64,000 nucleotides of DNA. Origin: Achromobacter denitrificans NBRC 15125 (GTDB lineage Bacteria; Pseudomonadota; Gammaproteobacteria; Burkholderiales; Burkholderiaceae_B). Within the stretch, counting starts at the first letter, position 1; every line of letters begins with the position of its first letter. Positions 32,707 through 42,373 of the stretch are shown piece after piece. The translations under genes and the position numbers were made by a program. The notes under the pieces are model-generated. The model did no database searches. It saw nothing but the letters and a program-made list of their open reading frames with translations, and was not told the DNA's origin. The stretch spans positions 124,001-188,000 of the forward strand of contig NZ_BCTQ01000007.1 in the NCBI RefSeq assembly GCF_001571365.1. Direction: 5' to 3'.

Positions 32707-33351
32707 TCAGTGCACCAGTTCGAGCGCCACCGGATACAGCGACGCCACCAGCAGCAGCGCCATGCTCACGTTGAAGGCGCGGATCGCCCAGGGACGATGG
32801 AGCACGCGGCGCAACGCCGTGCCGAAAGTCACCCAGATGCCGATGCTGGGCAGGTTGACGACGCCGCAGACCACGGTGGCGATCACCAGGTTGGCGAAGA
32901 AGCCATTCTGCGGCGTGTAGGTCGCGACCACGCCCACGGCCATCACCCAGGCCTTCGGGTTGACCCATTGGAAGGCCGCGGCCTGCAGGAAGGTGAAAGG
33001 CTTGCCGCGCGTTTCGCCATCGTCCATGGAGCCCGAATTGGCGATTTTCCAGGCCAGGTAGAGCAGGTAGGCGGCGCCCGCGTACTTCAGCACGGTGTAC
33101 AGCTGCGGCACCTGCTGGAACACCGAGCCCAGGCCGATGCCCACCAGGAAGATCATCAGCGTGAAGCCCAGGTTCACGCCCAGCAGGTGCGGCACGCTGC
33201 GGCGAAAGCCGAAGTTCAGGCCCGAGGACGCCAGCATCACGTTGTTCGGGCCGGGCGTGATCGAACTGACCAGCGCGAACATCGCCAGCGGGCCCAGCAG
33301 GGACAGCGACATCAGGGGCACGTCGGCCCAATTGGAGGGGAGCAGATTCAT
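32707..33351 (-). CDS. LysE/RhtB-family amino-acid exporter
   Basis: A 214-residue transporter with six helices. The family signature is ITPGPNNVMLASSGLNFGFRR near the N-terminus, followed by GVNLGF and the KYAGAAYLLYLAW segment. The substrate is probably an amino acid. The start codon overlaps the stop of the upstream EamA gene by one base, so the two form an operon that faces a MocR regulator. Confidence 0.9.
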   Translation of the reverse strand: MNLLPSNWADVPLMSLSLLGPLAMFALVSSITPGPNNVMLASSGLNFGFRRSVPHLLGVNLGFTLMIFLVGIGLGSVFQQVPQLYTVLKYAGAAYLLYLAWKIANSGSMDDGETRGKPFTFLQAAAFQWVNPKAWVMAVGVVATYTPQNGFFANLVIATVVCGVVNLPSIGIWVTFGTALRRVLHRPWAIRAFNVSMALLLVASLYPVALELVH

Positions 33352-34271
33352 TATTTTCGGGTCCTGACGATGGCACGGCGTCCGCCGGCGATCACGACGA
33401 TCACGGCGGCGGCAAAGAAGAAGGTTGCCGGTTCAACGGCTTCCTCGAACAGCAGGGCCGCCGCCACGACCGTGAGGAAAGGCTGCAGCAATTGCACCTG
33501 GCCGACCCGGGCGATACCGCCCACGGCCAGGCCGCGGTACCAGGCGAAAAAGCCCAGGAACATGGAGCCGAACGCCAGGTAGGCGCAGGCGAGCACGACC
33601 GAGGTGCCGGGCCAGCTGGCCTGCGCCGCCATCCAGCCCACCGGGAGGGCCACGACGGGGGCGCTGATCACCAGCGCCCAGCATATTGTGCGCGCGCCGC
33701 CCAGCGTGCGCGAGGCCCGCGCGCCTTCGGCGTAGCCCATCCCGCCCAGAACCACCGCCACCAGCAACCAGAGATCGCCCAGGGACAGCGTGCCGTGGCC
33801 CTGGCGCAAGGCATAGGCCGTGACCAGCGCGGCGCCCACCAGGGCCCAGGCCCAGAAGGCCGGAGACGGACGCTCGCCGCTGCGCAGCGCGGCGAAGGCC
33901 GCGGTCGACAGCGGCAGCAATCCGTTGAACACCGCGCCGTGCGACGAGGGCACGGTCTGCATGGCGAAGGAAGAGGCCAGCGGCCAGCCCACGACGATGC
34001 CCAGCGCGGCGAGGATCACGCCGGGCCACTCCTGGCGGTTCGGCCGGCGCGCGCGCGTCAGCCAGAGCAGGGCGGCAGCGGGCACCGCTGCCACCAGCGC
34101 CCGGCCCAGGCCGACCAGCAGCGGCTGCAGGTCGGCCACGGCCAGGCGCGTCATGGGCAGCGTCAGCGAAAAGACCAGCACTCCCAGGAATCCATAGGCA
34201 TAGCCTTCCCAGGGCGGGCCCGAGGCGCCGGCCGCGGCCTGGGAGGAGGGGTAGAAAGCGGGACGGGTCAT
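33351..34271 (-). CDS. EamA (DMT) family transporter
   Basis: A 306-residue protein with ten helices in two EamA repeats. The start used is the ATG read from 34271; a GTG three codons upstream is possible. It is followed by the LysE exporter with a one-base overlap and is divergent from a MocR/GntR regulator, suggesting export of an amine or amino acid under MocR control. The substrate is unproven. Confidence 0.87.
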   Translation of the reverse strand: MTRPAFYPSSQAAAGASGPPWEGYAYGFLGVLVFSLTLPMTRLAVADLQPLLVGLGRALVAAVPAAALLWLTRARRPNRQEWPGVILAALGIVVGWPLASSFAMQTVPSSHGAVFNGLLPLSTAAFAALRSGERPSPAFWAWALVGAALVTAYALRQGHGTLSLGDLWLLVAVVLGGMGYAEGARASRTLGGARTICWALVISAPVVALPVGWMAAQASWPGTSVVLACAYLAFGSMFLGFFAWYRGLAVGGIARVGQVQLLQPFLTVVAAALLFEEAVEPATFFFAAAVIVVIAGGRRAIVRTRK

Positions 34272-34325
34272 GACAGCCACCAGTTGCGGGATTTCGTTAT
34301 TGCTGCCACTCTACGCATAGTCATC

Positions 34326-34341
34326 GGTACAGTACCGGTAC
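34326..34341. promoter_or_regulatory. Probable MocR operator
   Basis: GGTAC-A-GTACC immediately followed by GGTAC makes two overlapping palindromes (GTACCGGTAC at 34332-34341). It lies midway in the 112-base gap between the EamA operon and the MocR gene, where these regulators usually bind. Confidence 0.5.
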
Positions 34342-34383
34342 ACTTTTGCATGTCACTTTAATCACTGGCCTGGTGAAATCCCC

Positions 34384-35844
34384 ATGACAGTTGCTTCCGC
34401 TACGCCGTCTTCCCTGCCTTGGCAGCCCGTGCGCCAGGCCGACGCCACCCTGGTGGCCCAGCTCGCCGACGGCTTGGCCCGCCGCATCGACGAACAGGGC
34501 TTGCGGCCGGGCACGCGCCTGCCCTCCATCCGCAAGATGGCCGAACAGTCCGGGGTCAGCCGTTTCACCGTGGTGGAAGCGTACGACCGGCTCGTGGCGC
34601 GGGGCCTGGTGCAGTCGCGGCGGGGCGCGGGCTTCTTCGTGCGGGCGCGCAGCGGCCCGCTGGCGGCGGTGGCCGCGGCTTCCCCCAATTCCCTGGCGCC
34701 ACCGGCCCGGATCGACGTCGCGTGGCTGCTGCGCAGCATGTTCCGCGAGACCAGCGCCCTCGGCATGCCGGGGGGCGCGGGGCTGTTGCCGCCGGACTGG
34801 CTGGATCCGGAAATGGTGGCCGGCGCGGTGCGCGCGGTGGGCCGCTCGGTGCGAGGCCACCTGGTGAGCTACGGCCATCCCCAGGGCTTCGCGCCGCTGC
34901 GCCAGCAGATCGCCGCGTCCTTGCAGAACGACGGGGTGCCGGCGCATCCGGAACTGAACCTGCTCACGACCAACGGCGTCACCCACGGCCTGGACCTGAT
35001 CGCCCGGTACCTGGTCAAGCCGGGCGACACTGTACTGGTCGAGGATCCGGCCTGGTTCGTCATCTTCGGGCGCCTGGCCGCCTTCGGCGCGCGCCTGATC
35101 GGCGTGCCGCGCGGCCCGGACGGCCCCGACACGGCGCTGCTGGAGCAACTGGCCGCCCAGCACAAGCCCAAGCTCTTCATCGTCAACAGCGCCGTGCACA
35201 ACCCCACCGGGCACACGCTGTCGGCCGGCGCGGCCTACGACATCCTGCGGATCGCCGAGAGGCACGACTTCATGGTGGTGGAGGACGACACCTACGGCGA
35301 CCTGCATCCCGGCGGCGCGATGAAGCTGGCCGTGCTGGACCGCCTGAACCGCGTGATCCTGGTGGGCGGCTATTCCAAAATGCTGGCGGCCAGCCTGCGC
35401 GTGGGCTATCTGGCGGCCAATCCCGACATCCTGCAGAAACTGGCCGACCTGAAGATGCTGGCCGGCCTGACGTCGCCCGAGCTGGGCGAACGGGTCGTGC
35501 ACCGGGTGCTGATGGAAGGCCAGTACCGGCGCCACATCGAGCGCGTGCGCGCGCGGGTGGACGACGCCCGCCAGCGCTGCCTCAAAGGGCTGCTCAAGCT
35601 GGGGCTGACGGTGCACCACGAGCCGTACGCGGGGATGTTCGTCTGGGCGGATTGCGGGCGCGATACCGAAGCGCTGGCGCGGGTGGCGGCCGACCACGGC
35701 ATGCTGCTGGCGCCGGGCACGCTGTTCTCGCCGTCGCAGGCGCCCTCGACCATGCTGCGGTTCTCGGTCACCATCGCGGACCATCGGGGTATCTGGGCCG
35801 ATCTTGAAAAAATCTTCGCGCAAACCCGGTCAGGCAATCAATAA
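34384..35844 (+). CDS. MocR-family (GntR-HTH plus aminotransferase) regulator
   Basis: A 486-residue fusion. The GntR winged helix occupies about 20-90 (RLPSIRKMAEQSGVSRFTV) and a fold-type I aminotransferase-like domain follows, with the PLP lysine in GGYSKMLAAS and substrate-side motifs NGVTHGLDL, NSAVHNPTGH and EDDTYGDL. MocR proteins sense PLP or its amine adducts. The adjacent divergent EamA-LysE operon is the likely target. Confidence 0.93.
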   Translation: MTVASATPSSLPWQPVRQADATLVAQLADGLARRIDEQGLRPGTRLPSIRKMAEQSGVSRFTVVEAYDRLVARGLVQSRRGAGFFVRARSGPLAAVAAASPNSLAPPARIDVAWLLRSMFRETSALGMPGGAGLLPPDWLDPEMVAGAVRAVGRSVRGHLVSYGHPQGFAPLRQQIAASLQNDGVPAHPELNLLTTNGVTHGLDLIARYLVKPGDTVLVEDPAWFVIFGRLAAFGARLIGVPRGPDGPDTALLEQLAAQHKPKLFIVNSAVHNPTGHTLSAGAAYDILRIAERHDFMVVEDDTYGDLHPGGAMKLAVLDRLNRVILVGGYSKMLAASLRVGYLAANPDILQKLADLKMLAGLTSPELGERVVHRVLMEGQYRRHIERVRARVDDARQRCLKGLLKLGLTVHHEPYAGMFVWADCGRDTEALARVAADHGMLLAPGTLFSPSQAPSTMLRFSVTIADHRGIWADLEKIFAQTRSGNQ

Positions 35845-35883
35845 TAATGGGTAGCGATATCTCCAGCCATTGAAGGAAACGTC

Positions 35884-36228
35884 ATGTCCGCACCCATCAA
35901 GCCCCTGACCCAGAATTTCGCCGTGGCCCCCCAACTCGGTCCCGACGACATGGCGGACGTCGCCGCCGCGGGGTACAAAAGCGTCATCATCAACCGTCCC
36001 GATTTCGAAGGCGGCCCGGACCAGCCCACCGCCGCGGATGTGTCCAAGGCGGCGCTCGCCGCCGGCCTGCAGGTCGAGTACCAGCCTGTGGTGGGCAGCG
36101 CCATGACCGCCGCCGACGTGCAGCGTTTCGCCGAACTCCTGCGCACGCTGCCGAGCCCCGTGCTGGCGTATTGCCGCACCGGCACCCGCTGCACCAACCT
36201 GTTCGCCGCCTCCCAGCAGCTGGGCTGA
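35884..36228 (+). CDS. TIGR01244/DUF442 rhodanese- or phosphatase-like protein
   Basis: A 114-residue protein of the beta-lactamase-hydrolase-like phosphatase family. The catalytic-type loop is AYCRTGTR with the reactive cysteine at about 100. Members are variously called sulfur transferases or dual-specificity phosphatase-like proteins; some are tied to sulfide or detoxification. It lies downstream of MocR by 39 bases and may share its transcript. Confidence 0.82.
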   Translation: MSAPIKPLTQNFAVAPQLGPDDMADVAAAGYKSVIINRPDFEGGPDQPTAADVSKAALAAGLQVEYQPVVGSAMTAADVQRFAELLRTLPSPVLAYCRTGTRCTNLFAASQQLG

Positions 36229-36236
36229 CGCCAGGA

Positions 36237-36250
36237 TTGACGCGCGTCAA
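36237..36250. promoter_or_regulatory. FNR/Anr-like box upstream of usp
   Basis: TTGAC-GCGC-GTCAA is a perfect 14-base palindrome matching the spacing of CRP/FNR family sites, with C/G in place of the T/A of the classic FNR half-site. It is centred near -60 relative to a possible TAGCAT -10 at 36292-36297, a class I activator position. Universal stress genes are common oxygen-limitation targets. Confidence 0.5.
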
Positions 36251-36326
36251 GGATGCCGGGTTCAATTGATGTGAACCTGGCGGGTTTCCGGTAGCATTGA
36301 GACTCCTCTCAAACAGGAGCAGGCAG

Positions 36327-36791
36327 ATGTTCAAGAAGATCCTGATTCCCACCGACGGTTCGCCGCTCTCGGCGCAAGCCGCCAATGCCGGTATTTGCTT
36401 CGCCCGTTCCGTGGGCGCTGAAATCGTCGCCCTCTACGTGACGCAGCCTTTCGCCGCCACGATCGGTTTCGACGGCATGGCCGCGGCCTATGCCATCACC
36501 GACGAAGACTACGAAAAGGCCTCGGCCGAGCAGGCCGACAAGTACCTCAAGCAGATCACCGATCGCGCCGACACCGCCGGCGTGAAGTCCGAGGCGCGCG
36601 CCGTATCCAATTTCAACGTCGCCGACGGCATCGTGCAAGCTGCCGCCGACGCCGGTTGCGACCTGATCTTCATCGGCAGCCACGGCCGCAGCGGCCTGTC
36701 GCGCCTGCTGCTGGGCAGCGTCACGGCCAAGGTCCTGTCGCTGGCCAGCACCGCCGTGCTGGTCTATCGCGTCAAGGAAGAAAAGAAGTAA
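36327..36791 (+). CDS. Universal stress protein (UspA family)
   Basis: A 154-residue single Usp domain. It starts MFKKILIPTDGSPLS and has the ATP-binding signature GSHGRSGLSRLLLGSVT at about 124-140, so it is of the nucleotide-binding class. The ATG at 36327 follows CAGGAGCAGG; the longer frame upstream is not used. A terminator follows at 36848, making it monocistronic. Confidence 0.94.
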   Translation: MFKKILIPTDGSPLSAQAANAGICFARSVGAEIVALYVTQPFAATIGFDGMAAAYAITDEDYEKASAEQADKYLKQITDRADTAGVKSEARAVSNFNVADGIVQAAADAGCDLIFIGSHGRSGLSRLLLGSVTAKVLSLASTAVLVYRVKEEKK

Positions 36792-36847
36792 GCGCCTGCC
36801 TCCAGGCCCGGCCGCCCGCGGGTGGCCGGGGCCGTTGCAAGGCACGC

Positions 36848-36876
36848 AAGCCCCTCTTGTCGGAGGGGCTTTTTTT
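36848..36876 (+). terminator. usp rho-independent terminator
   Basis: AAGCCCCTC (36848-36856) pairs with GAGGGGCTT (36863-36871) around a 6-base loop, and the T-tract runs to 36876. Confidence 0.88.
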
Positions 36877-37076
36877 CGTCCTGTTCCAGGCCCGCCCCAC
36901 ACCGTGGCTTCGCACGCCGGCCTTTGTATGTTGAGGCCGGCACGCGTAATATTTGAGGATCAGCGCGGGCGCGATTTCGCCACCCCCAAAGCACTCTCTG
37001 CGGCATGGCGCCCGCCGCGGCAACGCCCGGTCGGGCTTGCCGTCTTTGCCTGGCGGCTCACTCCAAGGAAGAGGCC

Positions 37077-39188
37077 ATGACTCGCAAGACGCGTATCGAG
37101 CTATACCGCAATATCGGCATCAGCGCCCATATCGACGCGGGAAAAACGACGACCACCGAGCGCATCCTCTTTTACACCGGCATCACTCACAAAATCGGCG
37201 AAGTGCACGACGGCGCCGCGGTGATGGACTGGATGGAGCAGGAGCAGGAACGCGGCATCACGATCACCTCGGCCGCCACCACCGCCTTCTGGAAGGGCAT
37301 GGCCGGCAACTATCCCGAGCATCGCATCAACATCATCGATACGCCCGGCCACGTGGATTTCACCATCGAGGTCGAGCGCTCCATGCGGGTGCTCGACGGC
37401 GCGGTGATGGTCTACGACGCCGTGGGCGGTGTGCAGCCGCAGTCCGAGACCGTATGGCGGCAGGCCAACAAGTACGGCGTGCCGCGCCTGGCCTTCGTCA
37501 ACAAGATGGACCGCGTGGGCGCGGACTTCCTGCGCGTGCAGCGCCAGATCGCCGAACGCCTGAAGGGCGACGCCGTGCCCATCCAGCTGCCCGTGGGCGC
37601 CGAGGACCACTTCGAAGGCGTGATCGACCTGGTCAAGATGAAAGCCATCATCTGGGACGAAGCCAGCCAGGGCGTGCGCTTCGAATACCAGGACATCCCG
37701 GCCTCGATGCAGGCGCAGGCCCAGGAATGGCACGACAAGATGGTCGAAAAGGCCGCCGAAGCCAACGAAGCCCTGCTCGAAAAATATCTGTCGGGCGAGC
37801 CTCTGACCGAAGCGGAGATCAAGCAGGGCCTGCGCATGCGCACCGTCGCCAACGAGATCGTGCCCATGCTGTGCGGCAGCGCCTTCAAGAACAAGGGCGT
37901 GCAGGCCATGCTCGATGCCGTGCTCGACTACCTGCCGTCGCCCGTCGACGTGCCGGCCATCAAGGGCCATGACGAGCGCGACCGCGAGATCGAGCGCCAT
38001 CCCGCCGACAACGAGCCGTTCTCGGCGCTGGCCTTCAAGATCATGACGGACCCCTTCGTCGGCCAGCTGGTGTTCTTCCGCGTCTATTCGGGCGTGGTGA
38101 AATCGGGCGATTCGGTGTTCAACCCCGTCAAGGAAAAGAAGGAAAGGCTGGGCCGCATCCTGCAGATGCACGCCAACGAGCGGCGCGAGATCACCGAGGT
38201 CTATGCGGGCGACATCGCGGCCGCGGTCGGCATCAAGGACGTCACGACCGGCGATACGCTGACGGACCCCTCCCACGTCATCATCCTGGAGCGCATGGTG
38301 TTCCCGGAACCGGTGATTTCCCAGGCCGTGGAGCCCAAGACCAAGGCCGACCAGGAGAAGATGGGCATCGCGCTGGGCCGGCTGGCCCAGGAGGATCCGT
38401 CCTTCCGCGTGCGCACCGACGAAGAGTCGGGGCAGACCATCATCTCGGGCATGGGCGAGTTGCACCTGGAGATCCTGGTCGACCGCATGAAGCGCGAATT
38501 CGGCGTGGAGGCCACCGTGGGCAAGCCGCAGGTGGCGTATCGCGAAACCATCCGCAAGACCTGCGACGAGGTCGAAGGCAAGTTCGTGAAGCAGTCCGGC
38601 GGACGCGGCCAATACGGTCACGTGGTGCTGAAGCTGGAGCCGCAGGAGCCCGGCAAGGGCTATGAGTTCGTCGACGCCATCAAGGGCGGCGTGGTGCCGC
38701 GCGAATTCATCCCGGCGGTCGACAAGGGCATTCGTGAGTCGCTGAACGCCGGCGTGCTGGCGGGCTATCCCGTGGTGGACGTGAAGGCGACCTTGTTCTT
38801 CGGTTCGTACCACGACGTGGACTCGAACGAGAACGCGTTCAAGATGGCGGCCTCCATGGCCTTCAAGGAAGGCATGCGGCGCGCGGACCCCGTGCTGCTT
38901 GAGCCCATGATGCACGTCGAGGTGGAAACGCCCGAGGACTTCACGGGCAACGTCATGGGCGATCTGTCGTCGCGGCGCGGCATGGTGCAGGGCATGGAGG
39001 ACATCGCCGGGGGCGGCGGCAAGGTCGTGCGGGCCGAGGTGCCGCTGGCCGAAATGTTCGGCTATTCGACCTCGCTGCGTTCGCTGACCCAGGGCCGCGC
39101 GACCTACACCATGGAGTTCAAGCACTACACCGAGGCGCCGCGCCAGGTGGCGCAGGAAGTGATGGCGGCTCACGGCGCGGGCCGTTGA
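37077..39188 (+). CDS. fusA: Elongation factor G, second copy
   Basis: A 703-residue translocation GTPase. G1 is [12 protein letters not shown]3 is DTPGHVDF, G4 is NKMD, and domains II-V follow in the usual order, including [10 protein letters not shown] of domain IV. AAGGAAGAGG fixes the ATG. No rpsL, rpsG or tuf is nearby, so this is outside the str operon and probably a paralog. A ribosome-recycling or stress-specialised role is possible but cannot be read from sequence. Confidence 0.93.
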   Translation: MTRKTRIELYRNIGISAHIDAGKTTTTERILFYTGITHKIGEVHDGAAVMDWMEQEQERGITITSAATTAFWKGMAGNYPEHRINIIDTPGHVDFTIEVERSMRVLDGAVMVYDAVGGVQPQSETVWRQANKYGVPRLAFVNKMDRVGADFLRVQRQIAERLKGDAVPIQLPVGAEDHFEGVIDLVKMKAIIWDEASQGVRFEYQDIPASMQAQAQEWHDKMVEKAAEANEALLEKYLSGEPLTEAEIKQGLRMRTVANEIVPMLCGSAFKNKGVQAMLDAVLDYLPSPVDVPAIKGHDERDREIERHPADNEPFSALAFKIMTDPFVGQLVFFRVYSGVVKSGDSVFNPVKEKKERLGRILQMHANERREITEVYAGDIAAAVGIKDVTTGDTLTDPSHVIILERMVFPEPVISQAVEPKTKADQEKMGIALGRLAQEDPSFRVRTDEESGQTIISGMGELHLEILVDRMKREFGVEATVGKPQVAYRETIRKTCDEVEGKFVKQSGGRGQYGHVVLKLEPQEPGKGYEFVDAIKGGVVPREFIPAVDKGIRESLNAGVLAGYPVVDVKATLFFGSYHDVDSNENAFKMAASMAFKEGMRRADPVLLEPMMHVEVETPEDFTGNVMGDLSSRRGMVQGMEDIAGGGGKVVRAEVPLAEMFGYSTSLRSLTQGRATYTMEFKHYTEAPRQVAQEVMAAHGAGR

Positions 39189-39243
39189 GCCGGCCCGTCG
39201 CCGGCCGGAATCCGCGCGCTTCCTCCCGGAGGCGCGCGGGGCC

Positions 39244-40200
39244 CTAGGCCGCCGCGGCGGCGGGCGAGGCGGCCGCGCGCATGCGAGACGACGCCAGCCT
39301 CACGCCCAGCAGGATCATGACGAAGCCGTAGGCATGGAACAGCTGCGGCGCTTCGCCCAGCAGCGGCCAGGCCAGCAGCGCCGCGTAGACCGGCACCAGG
39401 AACATGGACAGGCCGGCGGTGGCGGGGCCGGCCTGGCTGATCAGCCGGCCGTACACGTAGTACGCGCCCAGGCTGGGCACCACCGCCAGGAACAACAGCA
39501 CCGCGGCCAGGCGTGGATCGGCCCAGGGCGGCATGGTGCCCGAGGCGGCTTCGATGGCGGCAAACGGCGCCAGGGCCAGCACGCCTCCCAGCATCAGCGT
39601 GGCCAGCCGGGCGCTGTCCGGCACCGCGGGCAGGCTCAGGCGTTTCTGCAGCACCGTATAGAGCGCCCACCCGGTGGCCGCAAACAGCACCCACAGGTCG
39701 CCTTGGCCGAATGCCAGATGGGCGAGCGCCTGCGCATCGCCGCGCGACAGCACCACCAGCACGCCGCCCAGCGCGAGCGCCAGGCCCGCGCCGCGCAGGG
39801 CCGACAGGGGCTTGCGCCAGATCACGGCCTCCAGCAGGGCCACGAGGATGGGGCTGCAGGAAAAGATCAGCGCGATGTTCGTCGCGCTGGTGGTCTGGGC
39901 GCCGATGTATTGCGGCGCCACCGCCACGCCCATGCCCAGCACCGCCAGGGGCAGCAGCGCCGGCAGGCCGCGCCGCAGCGCGTGGCGGTGCGCGCGCAAG
40001 GCGGGCGCCGCCAGCGGCAGCAGGATCAGCAGGGCGATCAGCCAGCGGCCGAAGGCCAGGAAAACGGGAGGGAGGCTGGCGTCGTGGGCCCAGCGGGCCG
40101 CGACCATATTGGAGGCGAATAGCGCCGGGGCGGTGAAGAGCATGGCGGTGCCGGACAGGCCCAGGCCGGATCTTGCGGGTGCTGCTGCTGCGAAGGACAT
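39244..40200 (-). CDS. EamA (DMT) family transporter
   Basis: A 318-residue ten-helix protein with two EamA repeats (FTAPALFASNMVAARW; GDLWVLFAATGWALYTV). It converges on fusA and is divergent from an Lrp-type regulator, a pairing that often marks amino-acid exporters. The N-terminus carries a short alanine-rich cytoplasmic stretch. Substrate unknown. Confidence 0.88.
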   Translation of the reverse strand: MSFAAAAPARSGLGLSGTAMLFTAPALFASNMVAARWAHDASLPPVFLAFGRWLIALLILLPLAAPALRAHRHALRRGLPALLPLAVLGMGVAVAPQYIGAQTTSATNIALIFSCSPILVALLEAVIWRKPLSALRGAGLALALGGVLVVLSRGDAQALAHLAFGQGDLWVLFAATGWALYTVLQKRLSLPAVPDSARLATLMLGGVLALAPFAAIEAASGTMPPWADPRLAAVLLFLAVVPSLGAYYVYGRLISQAGPATAGLSMFLVPVYAALLAWPLLGEAPQLFHAYGFVMILLGVRLASSRMRAAASPAAAAA

Positions 40201-40396
40201 GGTTTCCCGCCGCGCGGATCGGCGCGCGGCATGATGCGTTGGAACTGGCGGCGCTCGCGCCGGGTTGTGCCGCAGCGTCAGCGCCGAAATCCGCCGGCCG
40301 GGATAGGCGGCCGTCTTGGAAGAGAGTCTAGGGCTTGGGCGGGAAAATAGGTTTCCGGATTCACGCCGAATTTACGGATGGTGGAAAATAGTTATC

Positions 40397-40428
40397 TTGT
40401 AAAATCAGTTTTTAAAGAGATATTCTCT
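40397..40428 (+). promoter_or_regulatory. Promoter of the Lrp-type gene with palindrome at -10
   Basis: TTGTAA at 40397-40402, an 18-base spacer and TATTCT at 40421-40426. The palindrome AGAGA-TAT-TCTCT (40416-40428) sits on the -10, as expected for autorepression. Confidence 0.5.
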
Positions 40429-40444
40429 TCTGGTGCTGCCTTCC

Positions 40445-40915
40445 ATGTCCGTCACGCCCAAAATCGACGAAACCGACCGCAAGATCCTGCGCGCGCTGCG
40501 CGCGGACGGACGGCTCACCAATCTGAAGCTGGCCGAGCAGGTGGGGCTGTCGCCCACGCCGTGCTGGAACCGCGTCAAGGCCTTGGAAGAGGCCGGCGTG
40601 ATCGAAGGGTACGCGGCCTTGCTCAACCAAAAGGCGCTGGGGCTGCCCGACACCGTCATGATCGAAGTCACGCTGGAGCACCACGACGACGAAACGCTGG
40701 CGCGCTTCGGCGAAGAGATCACCCGCCTGCCGGAGGTGGTCGAGGCCTTTCTCGTCACGGGCGAGTACGACTATCTGATCAAGGTGGCCGTGGCCGGCAC
40801 CGAAGGCTATGAGGCCTTCCTGCGCAAGCGGCTGTACAAGCTGCGCGGCGTGCGCCACAGCCGTTCCACGTTCGTATTGCGGCGCCTGAAGCACACGCCG
40901 TCGGTCGAACCCTGA
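40445..40915 (+). CDS. Lrp/AsnC-family transcriptional regulator
   Basis: A 156-residue regulator: N-terminal HTH (KILRALRADGRLTNLKL and VGLSPTPCWNRVKALE) and C-terminal RAM ligand domain with GEYDYLIKV. The start is the second ATG, 40445 (MSVTPKIDET). It is divergent from an EamA transporter 244 bases away, a likely target. The effector is probably an amino acid. Confidence 0.92.
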   Translation: MSVTPKIDETDRKILRALRADGRLTNLKLAEQVGLSPTPCWNRVKALEEAGVIEGYAALLNQKALGLPDTVMIEVTLEHHDDETLARFGEEITRLPEVVEAFLVTGEYDYLIKVAVAGTEGYEAFLRKRLYKLRGVRHSRSTFVLRRLKHTPSVEP

Positions 40916-40922
40916 GGGGCGC

Positions 40923-41732
40923 TCAGCCGCCGATGAATTCCTGGATGGCGCCGTTGAAGGCGCGCGGATTGCCCAGGTTCATGCCGTGCGAGGAGCCGGT
41001 GATGGTCACGCGGTGCGCCTGCGGCAGCCACTGCGAGAGGGCGTCGAGCACGGCGGGATAGGGGGCGGGGCTCAGCGCGCCGCCGATCAGCAGGGTCGGC
41101 AGCGCCAGGGTGCCGATCTGCGCGGGCGTCAGGGCCTCGGGCGTTTCCAGCGCCTGGCCGAACAGCGTGCCGACGTTGTCGCGCACCATCTCCTTGAACC
41201 AGGGCACCATGCGCTGCCAGGTGTCGGGGCCGGTCACGGTATCGACGAACAGCGCCAGGCCTGTTTCGACCTCTCCGTCGCGGATGAGCGCCAGCGCGCG
41301 CTGGCGGAAGCCGCCGCGCAGGTCGTCCTCGCCGGGCAGCGGCAGGCCGGGATCGGCCAGGGTCAGGCTGCGCAAGGCATCGGGCTGGCGCAGCGCCGCT
41401 TCCAGGGCGACGCGGCCGCCGCGCGAATGGCCCACCAGGTGGGCGGGGCCGCCCGCCACGGTGTCGATGAACTCCAGCACGTCGCTGGCATGCTGATCGA
41501 TCGAAAAGCCCTCGCCTTCGCCGTCCCAGGTTTCCGGCCAATAGCGGCGCAGGCATACCGCCAGCACGCGGAAAGACCTGCCCAGGGGCGCCATCTGCGA
41601 TTTCCAGTAGCGGCAGTCGGACAGGGATCCATGCACCAGCACCAGGGGCGCGCCGCTCCCGTATTCGGTGTAGGACATGGCATAGCCGCCGATCAACGCG
41701 GTTTGCAGGGGCAGGACGGGTTCGGAACGCAT
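40923..41732 (-). CDS. Alpha/beta-fold hydrolase
   Basis: A 269-residue cytoplasmic hydrolase. The oxyanion region is LVLVHGSLSD, the nucleophile GHSRGGRVAL and the catalytic histidine is in GSSHGMNL. It resembles 3-oxoadipate enol-lactonase and related esterases, but the substrate is unknown. It converges on the Lrp-type gene with a 7-base gap. Confidence 0.85.
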   Translation of the reverse strand: MRSEPVLPLQTALIGGYAMSYTEYGSGAPLVLVHGSLSDCRYWKSQMAPLGRSFRVLAVCLRRYWPETWDGEGEGFSIDQHASDVLEFIDTVAGGPAHLVGHSRGGRVALEAALRQPDALRSLTLADPGLPLPGEDDLRGGFRQRALALIRDGEVETGLALFVDTVTGPDTWQRMVPWFKEMVRDNVGTLFGQALETPEALTPAQIGTLALPTLLIGGALSPAPYPAVLDALSQWLPQAHRVTITGSSHGMNLGNPRAFNGAIQEFIGG

Positions 41733-41868
41733 GGGTGTCGAGTGGAGGGCCAGGCCCGCATTCTAGCCCGCCGGGCGCCGGAGCCGTCCCGCCCGGACGC
41801 TGATAAACTCGCTTTCGACCCGCCGGCCGGCGGTCCGCGCCGGCCCTTCTAGAACGGAGCCTGCCCCG

Positions 41869-42366
41869 ATGTCCCCCGAATCCCTTGCGGCCTTGCCCGA
41901 ATCCGCCCAACGCGTCGCCCGCCTGTTGCTGGAGCTGGGGCACGACAAGCCCGTCGTCGTCCTGCCGCAAACCGGCAAGACCTCGGCGGAGGCCGCGGCC
42001 GGCCTGGGCTGCGAGGTCGCGCAGATCGCCAAGTCCATCATCTTCCGGCGCGCCTCGGACGACGCGCCGGTGCTCGTCATCGCCAGCGGCGTCAACCGCG
42101 TGGATGAAGCGAAAGTGGCCGCGCAAGTGGGCGAGCTGGCCAAGGCGGATGCGCGCTTCGTGCGCGACATGACTGGCTACGCGATCGGCGGCGTCTGCCC
42201 CATCGGCCACACGGTCAAGCCGGTGATGCTGCTGGACGCGGACCTGTTCAACTACGACAGCCTGTGGGCCGCCGCCGGGCATCCGCATGCCGTGTTCAAC
42301 CTGACGCCGCGGCAATTGGCCGACATGACCGGCGCGCCGGTCGCGGACGTGGCGCAGCGCGCCTGA
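41869..42366 (+). CDS. YbaK/EbsC-family aminoacyl-tRNA deacylase
   Basis: A 165-residue trans-editing domain. The catalytic lysine lies in CEVAQIAKSIIFR and the substrate loops TGYAIGGVCPIGH and AAGHPHAVFNLTP are family hallmarks. Members remove cysteine or alanine wrongly charged on tRNA-Pro. It converges on the ABC ATPase gene with a 7-base gap. Confidence 0.9.
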   Translation: MSPESLAALPESAQRVARLLLELGHDKPVVVLPQTGKTSAEAAAGLGCEVAQIAKSIIFRRASDDAPVLVIASGVNRVDEAKVAAQVGELAKADARFVRDMTGYAIGGVCPIGHTVKPVMLLDADLFNYDSLWAAAGHPHAVFNLTPRQLADMTGAPVADVAQRA

Positions 42367-42373
42367 GTCCGCC

